This document shows, in pieces, positions 17,590 to 26,828 of a DNA stretch of 64,000 bases. The first letter of the stretch is position 1. Every line of letters begins with the position of its first letter. This DNA is from Candidatus Nanosynbacter sp. TM7-074 (GTDB taxonomy: Bacteria > Patescibacteriota > Saccharimonadia > Saccharimonadales > Saccharimonadaceae), in assembly GCF_041006295.1 (NCBI RefSeq), contig NZ_CP158487.1, positions 434,001 to 498,000 of the forward strand. Direction: 5' to 3'. The position numbers and the translations under genes were made by a program. A model generated the notes under the pieces. The model was not told where the DNA came from, did no database searches, and was given only the letters and a program-made list of their open reading frames with translations.

Positions 17590-19560
17590 CTACATGGTCT
17601 GGCGAATTTCTGCAATCAAATCGCGCAGCTCTGCGGCTTTTTCAAACTCTAGATTGGCGCTATGCAGCTCCATTTGACCGGTCAGTTCCTTGATCAGCGT
17701 TGGATATTCGTCCTTTGGAATTTTCTTCAAATCAAGCTTTGGCTTTTTATCCGATTCTTTTTGCGGGATGATCGAACGCAGGCCATCATCAATTTTCTTC
17801 TGGATGGTTTGCGGCGTGATGCCGTGCGCTTCGTTATATTGCTGCTGAATCGTCCGCCGACGATTGGTCTCGTCAATCGCTCGCCGCATACTGTCAGTCA
17901 CATTGTCGCCATACATCAGCACCCGCCCGTCCACGTGCCGCGCCGCCCGACCAATCGTCTGAATCAGTGCCTGCTCACTACGAAGGAAGCCCTCTTTATC
18001 AGCATCCATAATCGCCACCAAACTAACTTCTGGCAGATCCAGCCCCTCGCGCAGCAAATTGATACCAACCAAGACATCGTACGTCCCCAGCCGCAGCTCC
18101 TTCAAAATATCGCCACGTTCCAATGTGTCAATTTCGCTGTGTAGATACGCCGTTTTCACACCATTGTCGGTCAAGTAAGCACTCAAATCCTCGGCCATGC
18201 GCTTGGTCAAGGTCGTTACCAGTACGCGGTGGCCATTGGCGATAGTCTGGCGAATCTCCTCCATCAAATCATCAACCTGCCCCTCAGTCGGCCGCACTTC
18301 AATTGGCGGATCAAGCAGCCCCGTCGGCCGAATCAGCTGCTCGGCCGGCTTTGGCGAATGAGCCAGTTCATAGTCGCCCGGCGTGGCCGAAACATAAATC
18401 GCCTGGTGAATATGCTGATCAAACTCATCAAACCTCAGTGGGCGGTTATCCAGCGCACTCGGCAGGCGAAACCCGTGTTCCACCAGCACTTCCTTGCGCG
18501 CCCGGTCGCCGTTATACATACCGCGGACTTGCGGCAAGGTCATGTGCGACTCATCGACCAGCAGCAGCCAATCGTCCGGAAAATAATCGATCAACGTCGC
18601 CGGCTGCTCGCCCGGCTCACGGTCAGTCAGATAGCGCGAATAATTCTCAATGCCTTTAACAAAGCCGGTTTCTTTGAGCATCTCCAGGTCATATTTAGTG
18701 CGCTGACCTAGGCGCTGCGCCTCCAGTAATTTGTCGTGCGATTCAAACCATTTTAGTCGCTCGTCAAACTCTTTTTCGATACCAGTGATGGCCTTTTCAA
18801 TTCGTTCACGCGGCGTCGAATAGTGGCTGGACGGGAAAATCGTTAGCTGCTTTGGTTGATCTAAAATCTCGCCCGTCAGCGGATCGATTCGCGTGAGTCT
18901 CTCGACCTCATCGCCAAAAAACTCCACCCGCACCGCCGTGTCCTGCCCGGCTGGGAAAATATCTACCACATCGCCGCGCACTCGGAAAGTACCGCGTGCA
19001 AAATCAACGTCATTGCGCTTATACTGAATGTCAGTCAGCAGGCGAATAAACTTGTCCTGCACCCGCCGCTCACCGACCGTTAATTGAATGGCCATGTCAG
19101 CGTACGTTTCCGGCGAACCGATGCCGTAAATACAGGACACGCTAGCCACGATGATAACGTCACGTCGTGTTAGCAGCGCTGATGTGGCCGCATGCCGCAG
19201 CCGATCGATTTCATCATTAATTTTTGAGTCTTTCTCAATGTAGGTGTCGCTACTGGCGATGTAGGCTTCTGGCTGATAATAATCAAAATAACTGACAAAA
19301 TAATGCACCTCATTGTCCGGAAAAAACTCCTTAAACTCAGAAAACAGCTGCGCCGCCAAGGTCTTGTTATGCGCCAGCACCAACGTCGGCACATTGGCTC
19401 GAGCGATGATATTCGCCATGGTAAAGGTCTTACCCGACCCCGTCACGCCCAGCAGCGTTTGCTCGCGCTCGCCCCGCTCCAAACCATCCATCAACTGAGC
19501 AATCGCCGTCGGCTGGTCGCCGGTCGGCTGGTACGAAGAAGAGAGGCGAAATTTGTTCAC
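17590..19560 (-). CDS. uvrB: Excinuclease ABC subunit B
   Basis: Protein of 656 aa, the damage-verifying helicase-like subunit of nucleotide excision repair. Walker [16 protein letters not shown] is near residue 38. The beta-hairpin region ([20 protein letters not shown]), helicase motifs ([40 protein letters not shown]) and a C-terminal UVR domain ([15 protein letters not shown]) are all present. The start is GTG 19560, supported by a TAGAAT box 6 nt upstream. Confidence 0.97.
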   Translation of the reverse strand: MNKFRLSSSYQPTGDQPTAIAQLMDGLERGEREQTLLGVTGSGKTFTMANIIARANVPTLVLAHNKTLAAQLFSEFKEFFPDNEVHYFVSYFDYYQPEAYIASSDTYIEKDSKINDEIDRLRHAATSALLTRRDVIIVASVSCIYGIGSPETYADMAIQLTVGERRVQDKFIRLLTDIQYKRNDVDFARGTFRVRGDVVDIFPAGQDTAVRVEFFGDEVERLTRIDPLTGEILDQPKQLTIFPSSHYSTPRERIEKAITGIEKEFDERLKWFESHDKLLEAQRLGQRTKYDLEMLKETGFVKGIENYSRYLTDREPGEQPATLIDYFPDDWLLLVDESHMTLPQVRGMYNGDRARKEVLVEHGFRLPSALDNRPLRFDEFDQHIHQAIYVSATPGDYELAHSPKPAEQLIRPTGLLDPPIEVRPTEGQVDDLMEEIRQTIANGHRVLVTTLTKRMAEDLSAYLTDNGVKTAYLHSEIDTLERGDILKELRLGTYDVLVGINLLREGLDLPEVSLVAIMDADKEGFLRSEQALIQTIGRAARHVDGRVLMYGDNVTDSMRRAIDETNRRRTIQQQYNEAHGITPQTIQKKIDDGLRSIIPQKESDKKPKLDLKKIPKDEYPTLIKELTGQMELHSANLEFEKAAELRDLIAEIRQTM

Positions 19561-19566
19561 CTCTCT

Positions 19567-19572
19567 ATTCTA
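19567..19572 (-). promoter_or_regulatory. Leaderless -10 box for uvrB
   Basis: TAGAAT, 6 nt before the GTG start at 19560, placed in the 27-nt gap after the preceding gene. Confidence 0.6.
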
Positions 19573-19587
19573 CTATATTTACAAAAA

Positions 19588-20187
19588 CTAGTCTTGCTCG
19601 TAAGTCTGAGGCGTGCCAGAAACTTCACACTTGCCATCGACCAAGCAACTCGGAACTAGCGCAGCTTTTAGGTCTGAGCATGGTATATAACTCTGTTGTG
19701 TGCCTGCGACTATACCAATTTCACCCGTGCCATTTTTTGGTCCAATTATCGTATAGGCATTTGCTAGACCATAAACTGCTGCGTATTTTCCGTATGCGCG
19801 ATCAATGACTGGCTCATAAGTGTAACCTTCGCGCTCTGGAATTGGCTGGCCAACTTTAGATTTCAAGAACTTCTTTAGAGAATCGTCTATATCCAACTTA
19901 TCAACATCACTTACTGAAGTTAGCTTAGTGTCAGTACCGTCTCTCCCAGTGCGAAAATCTTTATATTTTTTCTTAGATTCATCTGACGGCTTTGTGTCTT
20001 CTTCTCTGGTTTTGTCTGATAGTCTAGACGAATCTTTCTTTGTCTCGATAGTTTTTACAGAAGAGTCAGTACCCTTATCCTTATTCAGTGCTCCTACAAT
20101 AATCCAAGTTACCAGACCAATAATAACTAACCCCATAACAATCACCGTCGCAATCAACCATTTATTAGCCGTTGGTTTATTATCCAT
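19588..20187 (-). CDS. Membrane-anchored exported protein, unknown
   Basis: Protein of 199 aa. One N-terminal membrane segment (about 10-33) is followed by a Lys/Ser/Asp-rich linker (40-90) and a small extracellular domain of about 100 residues with three Cys (CSDL, SCLV, KCEVS) that could form a disulfide. No family recognised. A GGAGGG SD precedes the ATG and the promoter is TTGACA, 17 bp, TAAAAT. Confidence 0.6.
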   Translation of the reverse strand: MDNKPTANKWLIATVIVMGLVIIGLVTWIIVGALNKDKGTDSSVKTIETKKDSSRLSDKTREEDTKPSDESKKKYKDFRTGRDGTDTKLTSVSDVDKLDIDDSLKKFLKSKVGQPIPEREGYTYEPVIDRAYGKYAAVYGLANAYTIIGPKNGTGEIGIVAGTQQSYIPCSDLKAALVPSCLVDGKCEVSGTPQTYEQD

Positions 20188-20217
20188 ATTTAACCCTCCA
20201 TTTAAATTGTGGTTTTG

Positions 20218-20246
20218 ATTTTATACTGCCACCTGCCTACTGTCAA
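20218..20246 (-). promoter_or_regulatory. Promoter of the 19588-20187 gene
   Basis: Minus strand TTGACA (20241-20246), 17 bp, TAAAAT (20218-20223). It is back to back with the LOG promoter. Confidence 0.65.
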
Positions 20247-20250
20247 TTCA

Positions 20251-20279
20251 TTGCAGCCATAACCATTTTATGATATAGT
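20251..20279 (+). promoter_or_regulatory. Promoter of the LOG-family gene
   Basis: TTGCAG (20251-20256), 17 bp ending TGA, TATAGT (20274-20279). Confidence 0.6.
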
Positions 20280-20314
20280 AGTAAAGTTAAAATTATAGAA
20301 TAAAAAGGATAATA

Positions 20315-20983
20315 ATGACACCGAAAAATGTTTGTATTCCACGCGAGCTGCAGCTCCAGGCTGCCATGTTCCGCTTAGGAGATGTTGATGAAGAAATCCA
20401 TGCCGGCTATGAAATTCTCCAAAAATATCATAAAACAGTAACCTTTTTTGGCTCAGCCAGGATAAGCGAAGATAGCGAATATTACCAGAAAGCCAAAGAC
20501 CTAGCTTTTCAATTAGCGAAAGACGGCTATACAATTATCACCGGTGGTGGTGGCGGAATCATGGAGGCAGCCAACCGTGGCGCCATAGAAGCTGGCGGGC
20601 AGTCAATCGGTTTTAATATCCGATTGCCGCACGAACAGTCGCTCAACAAATACACAACAGACTCTTTTGCCTTTACTCACTTCGCACCGCGTAAAATTGT
20701 TATGACACTGCTGGCCGATGCCTACGTTTGTTTCCCGGGCGGCTTTGGGACGATGGACGAAATATGTGAAATCATCACCTTAACACAGACCAAAAAAATG
20801 AGTTCAGCACCGATTATTCTATTTGACAAAAAGTTTTGGGGTAAATGGGACGATTTTGTTCGCAGCAATATGCTTCCTAGTGAGTTGATCTCTGACGGTG
20901 ATGAAAAAATCTACACCATCACGGAAAATATCCCAGAAATAATCAGTGTCATTAAAAATCGGCGAACTTGTTGCGACTGCTGA
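20315..20983 (+). CDS. LOG-family nucleotide-monophosphate phosphoribohydrolase
   Basis: Protein of 222 aa, Rossmann-like fold. It carries the family signature PGGFGTMDE and the nucleotide-binding TGGGGGIMEAANRGA, plus FGSARISEDS. Members cleave the N-glycosidic bond of nucleoside monophosphates (cytokinin activation in plants); the bacterial substrate here is unknown. SD aaagga precedes ATG 20315. It converges with the next gene, 1 nt apart. Confidence 0.88.
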   Translation: MTPKNVCIPRELQLQAAMFRLGDVDEEIHAGYEILQKYHKTVTFFGSARISEDSEYYQKAKDLAFQLAKDGYTIITGGGGGIMEAANRGAIEAGGQSIGFNIRLPHEQSLNKYTTDSFAFTHFAPRKIVMTLLADAYVCFPGGFGTMDEICEIITLTQTKKMSSAPIILFDKKFWGKWDDFVRSNMLPSELISDGDEKIYTITENIPEIISVIKNRRTCCDC

Positions 20984-20984
20984 A

Positions 20985-21464
20985 CTATTTCTTAGATTTT
21001 GGCTCAATCCAACAGATTCCGCCCTGGCAGACCACTCGCTCAACCGCAGGATTATGCGTGCGCGGGTGGTTTTTATAGCGACGCGTAATTTCAAAGCCTA
21101 ATCCTCGCTTACCGTGAGTCGTCTGCTGCCTACCAAGAGGCAATTGACAATGATAATTATTCACAACGTCAATCGGGTTAAATGATATCACTTGACCGTC
21201 GACATCCAGAAGCACCCACTCAGAAGCTTTAAATGGCGCCCACTTGTCTATTTTTGGCGCAATAGCCATGAGTGACTGATAAATTTCCTCTGCTGTTGCG
21301 TTTGTCGGGTCAAGTCCTAAAGAGCGAATAATCGAATGCGCCCTAGCTAATATTTCCGCAATCAATCGCACATCACTGTCATCACGCGTCATCTGCCTAA
21401 GCTCAGTCAAGGCACGACGTTTTTTAGCATCATCTCCTAATAGTTTTCCCAAGTTTTGCGCCAT
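20985..21464 (-). CDS. Hypothetical protein co-transcribed with aldolase and PfkB
   Basis: Protein of 159 aa. It has a helical N-terminal half (RRALTELRQMTRDDSDVRLI) and a C-terminal half rich in aromatic and basic residues with two Cys (VVCQGGICWIEP). No family recognised and no membrane segment. Its start overlaps the pfkB stop by one base (TAATG), making it the third gene of the fba operon. Confidence 0.6.
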   Translation of the reverse strand: MAQNLGKLLGDDAKKRRALTELRQMTRDDSDVRLIAEILARAHSIIRSLGLDPTNATAEEIYQSLMAIAPKIDKWAPFKASEWVLLDVDGQVISFNPIDVVNNYHCQLPLGRQQTTHGKRGLGFEITRRYKNHPRTHNPAVERVVCQGGICWIEPKSKK

Positions 21465-22426
21465 TATAGCTCCCTTTCTTGAATTGGCATAGTGTGAAGT
21501 GGCGTACCGGCATATAAAATACCAGCTTTCGCCCCAATTTTCATAACAACCGAGCTAGCATTTGCGCTACCCGTTATTACAGAATTTTTCAAATTACCGC
21601 TCCTCGCCCATTCACTCAGAAATCCAGACGCAAAGGCATCACCAGCGCCCGTTCTGTCAATTGAAGGGCTGTCGTCGTACATTAAGGCTCGCACAATAGT
21701 CTTTCCGTCACTGGCCATTGAACCATTAACTCCGTCCGTCACCAACACTACTGGGACCAGCCTTAACCCCCGTCGCACCAAGACCTCCAGCCCGTCGCCC
21801 GATACTAGTTGCTGCATCTCTTCCTTATTTAAAGTTAAGACATCAACATCAGATAAAAGTCCTAATAATTTTTCTTTCTGTGCCAATTCTTTTTTTCCAG
21901 GATTAAAACAAATCTTCATATCACGACGTTTGGCCTGGTGAAATAATTTATGAAGCATCGGCATATTGCCTGCCAAAGTTGAAACATACAACCAATCTGC
22001 ATCTTCATCAGATAAATCAAAGTCCGCCTCATGATAATGAGTTGAAGCTCCGCGGTACGTTAGAATTGTCCTTTCGCCATTTGAGGCCAGGAGTAATACA
22101 GAGTATCCCGTGCTGTACTTTGGGGAATATCGAACCAAATGCGTATCAATATTTTCCTTATCCAAATCAGCCAAAACGGCCTGACCGGCTGGATCATGAC
22201 CAATTGCGCCCATAAAACTAACATAATGACCCTGTCTGGCGAAAGTTACCGCGGCATTTGTAGCGCCACCACCGGTCGCAAAGTGAATTTGATTAACGTC
22301 AGCCTTTGCGCCCAAATCCAGTCGCGCAAAACAATGCTCTGGACTTTCACACACTGGCGTTAATGCGTCCGATTGGCTCAAAAAAACGTCCTGGATAGCA
22401 GCACCGACAGTAATAATTTTTGCCAT
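21464..22426 (-). CDS. PfkB/ribokinase-family sugar kinase
   Basis: Protein of 320 aa. Signatures: N-terminal GGGATNAAVTFARQG and C-terminal DRTGAGDAFASGF with the catalytic Asp. The family phosphorylates sugars, sugar phosphates and nucleosides. It is translationally coupled (TAATG) to a class II aldolase, so a fructose-6-phosphate or related hexose-phosphate kinase role is a reasonable inference, not a proof. Confidence 0.85.
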   Translation of the reverse strand: MAKIITVGAAIQDVFLSQSDALTPVCESPEHCFARLDLGAKADVNQIHFATGGGATNAAVTFARQGHYVSFMGAIGHDPAGQAVLADLDKENIDTHLVRYSPKYSTGYSVLLLASNGERTILTYRGASTHYHEADFDLSDEDADWLYVSTLAGNMPMLHKLFHQAKRRDMKICFNPGKKELAQKEKLLGLLSDVDVLTLNKEEMQQLVSGDGLEVLVRRGLRLVPVVLVTDGVNGSMASDGKTIVRALMYDDSPSIDRTGAGDAFASGFLSEWARSGNLKNSVITGSANASSVVMKIGAKAGILYAGTPLHTMPIQEREL

Positions 22427-23337
22427 TACACCACCGCCTTTCCCGTAGAATTAAAGGCCTTTATCTTTGACTCTACTACCTCCTGGACAGCTGCGTAGAC
22501 TGGGGGCATCAACTTAACAATAGCGTATTCATTTGGATTTTCACGCAAAGTTTTTTCCAGTGTGGTGCGAAAAGCGTAACGCATATCTGAGTTAATATTG
22601 ATTTTCGAAACGCCAATTTTCGCCGCTTCCTCAAAGTAATGAAGCGGCGTACCCGACCCGCCGTGGAGTGAAATCTGACAGTGCAACGCCTCGCGGATGT
22701 GTGCTAACAATTCCAAATCTAGAACTTTCGGCACTGGATATTTACCGTGCAGATTGCCCACTGCCGCCGCAAAGGTATCAATCCCCGTCGCCTCGACAAA
22801 CGCTCGCGCGCCGTCTGGTGTAGAAAAAGTTTTCTTAATCTCTTCATAATCAATGGCTTCGGTATGAACATTAGAGCTGCCACCAAAATAGTGTGGCTCG
22901 GACTCTACCAAGGCGCCAGTAAACTTGGCGTAATCGACGACCTCGCGGGTTTTAGCGATGATTTCCTCGTCGGAAGCATCGTGATTTGCCTGGGAAATAT
23001 CGATGTGCACAAACTCATAGCCAGCGTCAATGGCTCGTTTGCAGCCCTCAACCGTCGGCCCGTGATCCAGATTTAAATACATCTCGATGTCGTATTCAGC
23101 TTTATAGTTATCCACTAAATCGCGTACGTTCTCTAGCCCCATAGCTTTCACTTCGGCGTCAGAAACCTCAACCAACACTGGCGATTGGAGCTTTTGTGCC
23201 GCCCGCGCCACCGCAATTAGCGTCTCTTGATTGTCAATATTAAACGCCCCAACCGCAAAACGCTGCGCCCGTGTCCGCTGCATTAAATGACGCGCCCGCG
23301 TCGTGTTTTTCCGAATCTCTGAAATCGATAATCCCAT
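22426..23337 (-). CDS. Class II fructose-bisphosphate (or tagatose) aldolase
   Basis: Protein of 303 aa, a zinc-dependent aldolase. Motifs: LNLDHGPTVEGCKRAIDAG (zinc His in DHG), ESEPHYFGGSS, GNLHGKYP and LHGGSGTP. It splits fructose-1,6-bisphosphate, or a stereoisomer, into triose phosphates. It starts the operon fba-pfkB-hypothetical and has a GGGGG SD plus a full promoter upstream. Confidence 0.9.
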   Translation of the reverse strand: MGLSISEIRKNTTRARHLMQRTRAQRFAVGAFNIDNQETLIAVARAAQKLQSPVLVEVSDAEVKAMGLENVRDLVDNYKAEYDIEMYLNLDHGPTVEGCKRAIDAGYEFVHIDISQANHDASDEEIIAKTREVVDYAKFTGALVESEPHYFGGSSNVHTEAIDYEEIKKTFSTPDGARAFVEATGIDTFAAAVGNLHGKYPVPKVLDLELLAHIREALHCQISLHGGSGTPLHYFEEAAKIGVSKININSDMRYAFRTTLEKTLRENPNEYAIVKLMPPVYAAVQEVVESKIKAFNSTGKAVV

Positions 23338-23362
23338 ACTGCCCCCTAAAATACTTATGGTA

Positions 23363-23391
23363 ATTATATCAATTACCGCCCGCTATGCCAA
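23363..23391 (-). promoter_or_regulatory. Promoter of the aldolase operon
   Basis: Minus strand TTGGCA (23386-23391), 17 bp, TATAAT (23363-23368). It is divergent from, and 5 bp away from, the cassette promoter. Confidence 0.75.
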
Positions 23392-23396
23392 GAGAA

Positions 23397-23425
23397 TTGA
23401 CATCATGTTGTTTTGGTGGTAATAT
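23397..23425 (+). promoter_or_regulatory. Consensus promoter of the 23506 cassette
   Basis: TTGACA (23397-23402), 17-bp spacer ending TGG, TAATAT (23420-23425). Confidence 0.85.
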
Positions 23426-23437
23426 AAAATGGCTCTC

Positions 23438-23482
23438 GCTCAAGGTTTGTCTTAGGGCGGAAGTCGCCCTTTGGTCTTGAGC
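23438..23482 (+). promoter_or_regulatory. Conserved leader RNA, copy 1
   Basis: Outer stem gctcaag/cttgagc (23438-23444 with 23476-23482) encloses an inner hairpin agggcg-gaagt-cgccct (23454-23470). The same element occurs at 26829-26872 with an identical inner hairpin and a changed but still paired outer stem. A GGAAAGGAAG SD follows at 23493. Confidence 0.8.
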
Positions 23483-23505
23483 GCCCCTTCTCGGAAAGGA
23501 AGAAA

Positions 23506-23736
23506 ATGAGCCCTATCGCGAAGATTGCTAAATTCACGTTCGATGCATTTATCGCCATCGTCGTGCTACTCTGTGTAGTATGGTGGACAGCTTTCTTCTG
23601 CCTACTATCGGCCTACGGGCCGCTCGGAGGAGTAACGCTCGTACTATGGACCATCATGATCCCCGTGATCGTATGTGGAATAAACCATAGCCACCACAAA
23701 TACGATCACAATGACCGTAGGCACGACCACAGGTGA
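23506..23736 (+). CDS. Small two-helix membrane protein with His-rich tail
   Basis: Protein of 76 aa. Two hydrophobic segments (about 12-35 and 40-58) are followed by a cytosolic or external tail of alternating His, Asp and Arg (HSHHKYDHNDRRHDHR), which might bind metal. Family unknown. The start is set by the strong SD and the leader RNA. It stands alone in plus orientation between two minus-strand sugar operons. Confidence 0.7.
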   Translation: MSPIAKIAKFTFDAFIAIVVLLCVVWWTAFFCLLSAYGPLGGVTLVLWTIMIPVIVCGINHSHHKYDHNDRRHDHR

Positions 23737-23739
23737 CAC

Positions 23740-23805
23740 ACCCGTCAGGACTACTTGCTTTGAGGTCTTTAATTAGATCTTGGCAGTAGCTCCTGGCGGG
23801 TTTTT
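23740..23805 (+). terminator. Terminator of the 23506 cassette
   Basis: 11-bp stem (23740-23750 with 23791-23801) continued by inner helices ctac/gtag and gaggtct/agatctt, followed by five T. It abuts the stop codon of the convergent transketolase gene. Confidence 0.8.
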
Positions 23806-24767
23806 CACTGGAGAAAATTGACAACACTACAAACAATTGAATCGACATCCAAACCGTGCTTTTTCCACAATTCAGACATCTTACCAGACTCGCCAAATGT
23901 ATCATTGACGCCAATTCGCTTCATCTTCACCGGCAAATTCTCACTAAGAACTTCTGCCACGCTTGAGCCAAATCCACCAACAATCTGCCCCTCTTCCGCC
24001 GTAATGACAGCTTGGCATTTTTGAGCCGCATCAAGCACAGCATCCTCGTCCAGCGGCTTAATCGTCGGAAAATGAACAACCTCCGCCTGAATGTTATATT
24101 CTTTCGCCAATTTTTCTGCCGCCAATAACAGTTGATACGTCATCACGCCCGTTCCCAATAGCGCAACGTCTTTACCCTGACGCAGAGAGTAGCTCTTACC
24201 AATTTCAAATGTCGTCTGGTTCAAAAACAATGGCGTTTTTTCTCTCGGTAATCTTACGTAATTCGGACGCTTGTCGCCAGCCATTGCCGCCGCCATCAGC
24301 TTGGCTTCATTAGCGTCACCTGGCGCCAACACCACCATGTTTGGCAAACTGCGCATCAACGCAATATCTTCTAACATCTGATGCGTCGCACCGTCCGCGC
24401 CAACATTCAACCCAGCATGTGAACCAACCAACTTGACTGGCTGATTATTCAAACAAATAGTCGTCCGAATCTGTTCCCAATTCCGCCCCGGACTAAACGC
24501 CGCATAACTGGCTGCAAATGGAATATTACCCATGGCAGCTAACCCAGACGCCACTGTTACCAAATTCTGCTCCGCCACACCAACTTCAATCGCCCTAGGA
24601 CTACCAATTTCCTTAGCAAATTCACCAAAGCCGACGCTTTCCATCAAATCCGCACTCAGCGCCACCACTAGATTATTCTTCTTAGCGACGTCTGTTAATC
24701 CTTCGCCAAAACCAATGCGAATAGCTGCAGTCTCTGATTGCCGCCAATCTTCTCTCAGAAAACTCAC
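23805..24767 (-). CDS. Transketolase, C-terminal (pyrimidine-binding) subunit
   Basis: Protein of 320 aa carrying the Pyr and C-terminal domains of a split transketolase. Seen: the glutamate that activates thiamine diphosphate in EVGVAEQNLV, FPTIKPLDED and EEGQIVGGFGS. It pairs with the N-terminal subunit upstream (4-nt overlap) to exchange two-carbon units between pentose and hexose phosphates. Confidence 0.93.
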   Translation of the reverse strand: MSFLREDWRQSETAAIRIGFGEGLTDVAKKNNLVVALSADLMESVGFGEFAKEIGSPRAIEVGVAEQNLVTVASGLAAMGNIPFAASYAAFSPGRNWEQIRTTICLNNQPVKLVGSHAGLNVGADGATHQMLEDIALMRSLPNMVVLAPGDANEAKLMAAAMAGDKRPNYVRLPREKTPLFLNQTTFEIGKSYSLRQGKDVALLGTGVMTYQLLLAAEKLAKEYNIQAEVVHFPTIKPLDEDAVLDAAQKCQAVITAEEGQIVGGFGSSVAEVLSENLPVKMKRIGVNDTFGESGKMSELWKKHGLDVDSIVCSVVNFLQ

Positions 24768-25603
24768 TTGACATCTCCTTTTTCACCTAGCTGAATAAGC
24801 GCACGCCTGGCCTCCTCGGCATTTGGGGCTTTTCCATGCCATTGGTAATCATATTCCATAAAATCAACACCAAATCCAGGAATTGTATGTGCAATGATCA
24901 CATTCGGCTGATGGGAAATTTTTGCCACGTCAATCGCTTTTACAATTGCCTCGTAATCATGTCCGTCGACTTCCTGCGTAAACCAGCCAAAACTCCGCCA
25001 CTTGTCCGCCAAATTTCCTAGCGGCATAACTTTTTCCGTATCGCCACCAATCTGAATATTATTCCTATCAATAATCGCAATTATATTTGACAAATCATAT
25101 TTCGTAGCAAACATCGCCGCTTCCCAAATATTGCCTTCATTAAGCTCGCCATCGCCCAGGCTACAATAAACGAACCGCTGGGGATTACCGCCTAAATATT
25201 TCAATGAATACGACATGCCAGCGGCCTGGCTTAAGCCACAGCCCAAAGGACCGCTTGTCGTTTCAACGCCAGGCAAACTACCGCGTTCTGGATGACCCTG
25301 AAGTTTAGAGCCAAATTTCCTTAAATTAGCTAACTCTTTTTTATCAAAAAACCCTCGCTCCGCCAAAGTGGCGTACAGAAGCGGCGCATAGTGGCCGTTA
25401 CTCATCACAAAAATATCTCGATCTTGCCAATCAGGATTTTTAGGATCTATACGCATGACGTGAAAATAAAGAACCGCCATAACATCCGCAAAACCCAGAC
25501 ATCCAGCCGCATGTCCAGAACCAGCTGTCACTAATTCATGAATAATCGACTGACGCAAGGTTTGGGATATTTCTCTCAATTCGTTTAGTTGATAATCAGA
25601 CAT
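24764..25603 (-). CDS. Transketolase, N-terminal (thiamine diphosphate-binding) subunit
   Basis: Protein of 279 aa. The ThDP/Mg motif GDGELNEGNIWEA with the distal Asn in IDRNNIQ is clear, as are SNGHYAPLLYA and the GPLGCGLSQAAG loop. Its start overlaps the rpe stop by one base, and it overlaps the C-terminal subunit gene by 4 nt, so the split enzyme is made in equal amounts. Confidence 0.93.
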   Translation of the reverse strand: MSDYQLNELREISQTLRQSIIHELVTAGSGHAAGCLGFADVMAVLYFHVMRIDPKNPDWQDRDIFVMSNGHYAPLLYATLAERGFFDKKELANLRKFGSKLQGHPERGSLPGVETTSGPLGCGLSQAAGMSYSLKYLGGNPQRFVYCSLGDGELNEGNIWEAAMFATKYDLSNIIAIIDRNNIQIGGDTEKVMPLGNLADKWRSFGWFTQEVDGHDYEAIVKAIDVAKISHQPNVIIAHTIPGFGVDFMEYDYQWHGKAPNAEEARRALIQLGEKGDVK

Positions 25604-26250
25604 TAAAGCACGCTCGTCTTGTTAATTTCCTGCTGTAATTTAGAAAAAATAGCATGCGGATCTGATGATTTTTGGATAACGCCGCCAGCATTTAAGACAT
25701 TAACACCGCCCTGCACCAGGCTATATGCATTATCCACTAAAACACCGCCATCCCAACCAATTTCCACGTTAGGATTAATGGCTTTAATGAGTTGAATTTT
25801 TTCCAACTGCATCAAACTGGCAGTTCCGCCAAATCTACCCAACTCGCCACTAAAAATCATTACATGGTCAGCGAGCTTTATAAATTCTTCGACAGTCCGC
25901 GGCACCGTTGGTTTTAATAACGCTAGGCCAGCCATGATACCAGCCTGACGAATCTGCATAAGCGCCGTTTTTACATCGCCCGTGGCTTCCGCGTGGACTA
26001 TAATCATATGTGGTCTTAGGGCAATCAACTTCGGTATATATTCCTCCAGATTGTTGACCATAGCATGAATATCAATTGTCCAACCCTCGGGCGCCCATAA
26101 TTCCTGAATACCGACCGTCAACGTTGGCGCAAATTCACCGTCAGAAATATCAATATGTACCCGCTCAACAAAACCAGTTATCCTATCAACTTGCTCTTTA
26201 TACTGAGCGGCGTTTTCTGCCAAAATAGCCGGGGCAATTACAGCGCTCAT
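25603..26250 (-). CDS. rpe: Ribulose-phosphate 3-epimerase family protein
   Basis: Protein of 215 aa, TIM barrel. Family landmarks: IAPAILAENA, HIDISDGEFAPT (catalytic Asp region), IDIHAMV, HAEATGD and WDGGV. The common MDGHF and GFGGQ motifs are altered (SDGEF; GRFGGTA), so it is a divergent member. Placement between rpiB and transketolase supports interconversion of ribulose- and xylulose-5-phosphate. Confidence 0.8.
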   Translation of the reverse strand: MSAVIAPAILAENAAQYKEQVDRITGFVERVHIDISDGEFAPTLTVGIQELWAPEGWTIDIHAMVNNLEEYIPKLIALRPHMIIVHAEATGDVKTALMQIRQAGIMAGLALLKPTVPRTVEEFIKLADHVMIFSGELGRFGGTASLMQLEKIQLIKAINPNVEIGWDGGVLVDNAYSLVQGGVNVLNAGGVIQKSSDPHAIFSKLQQEINKTSVL

Positions 26251-26699
26251 GACAATTCATCCAACTGCGCATTGCGCCGATTAAAGCGTGGAGCATTAGC
26301 GTACGGAGTGTTCAGCCACGTTTCTACAATGCCCTTCCAGGCTGATTCATCGTCTTCCAAAATTCGCGCTGGCAGACACAATACATTTGAGTCATTATCT
26401 TGACGAGTCATCTTCGCCTCAAACGCATCCCAAATCACACTGGCACGAATTCCTTTGAACCGGTTAGCCGCCATGCACATTCCTTGACCGCCGCCGCAAA
26501 TTAATATCGCACGCGGATCTTTACTATCATCGCCAATGACCTTCAACGCCGCCGCCTGCGCGAATTGCGGAAAATCGTCATCAGGATTTAATTCTACACC
26601 GCCGACGTCTTGAACATCATAGCCATTTTTAACCAAATAGGCAAAAACTTTTTCCTTCAACATAAAGCCGCGGTGGTCAGATCCGAGGTAGATTTTCAT
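26247..26699 (-). CDS. rpiB: RpiB/LacA/LacB-family sugar-phosphate isomerase
   Basis: Protein of 150 aa. GSDHRGFMLKE at the N-terminus and the catalytic Cys loop LICGGGQGMCMAANRFKGIR identify the family. The usual CGTGxG reads CGGGQG, and the usual HN(D/N)AN segment reads DNDSN, so the ring-opening His appears lost. Ribose-5-phosphate isomerase is the likely role from its operon partners. The start is 26699, set by a TATACT box 6 nt upstream; an extension to 26768 is open but lacks signals. Confidence 0.85.
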   Translation of the reverse strand: MKIYLGSDHRGFMLKEKVFAYLVKNGYDVQDVGGVELNPDDDFPQFAQAAALKVIGDDSKDPRAILICGGGQGMCMAANRFKGIRASVIWDAFEAKMTRQDNDSNVLCLPARILEDDESAWKGIVETWLNTPYANAPRFNRRNAQLDELS

Positions 26700-26705
26700 A
26701 ATTTT

Positions 26706-26711
26706 AGTATA
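26706..26711 (-). promoter_or_regulatory. Leaderless -10 box for the pentose-phosphate operon
   Basis: TATACT, 6 nt before ATG 26699. Drives rpiB-rpe-transketolase N-transketolase C. Confidence 0.65.
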
Positions 26712-26787
26712 AGCGTTTTCGGTGATTTTTGCAAGGGAAAGTCGGAGATTACTCCAGGGGTGAAGCATGCCTATTTGACAAAAAGTA

Positions 26788-26816
26788 TTGACATTTTGTG
26801 GCTTGTATGATATATA
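26788..26816 (+). promoter_or_regulatory. Consensus promoter of the 26898 cassette
   Basis: TTGACA (26788-26793), 17-bp spacer ending TGA, TATATA (26811-26816). A second TTGACA lies at 26775-26780. Confidence 0.8.
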
Positions 26817-26828
26817 TATTAACTTTTG

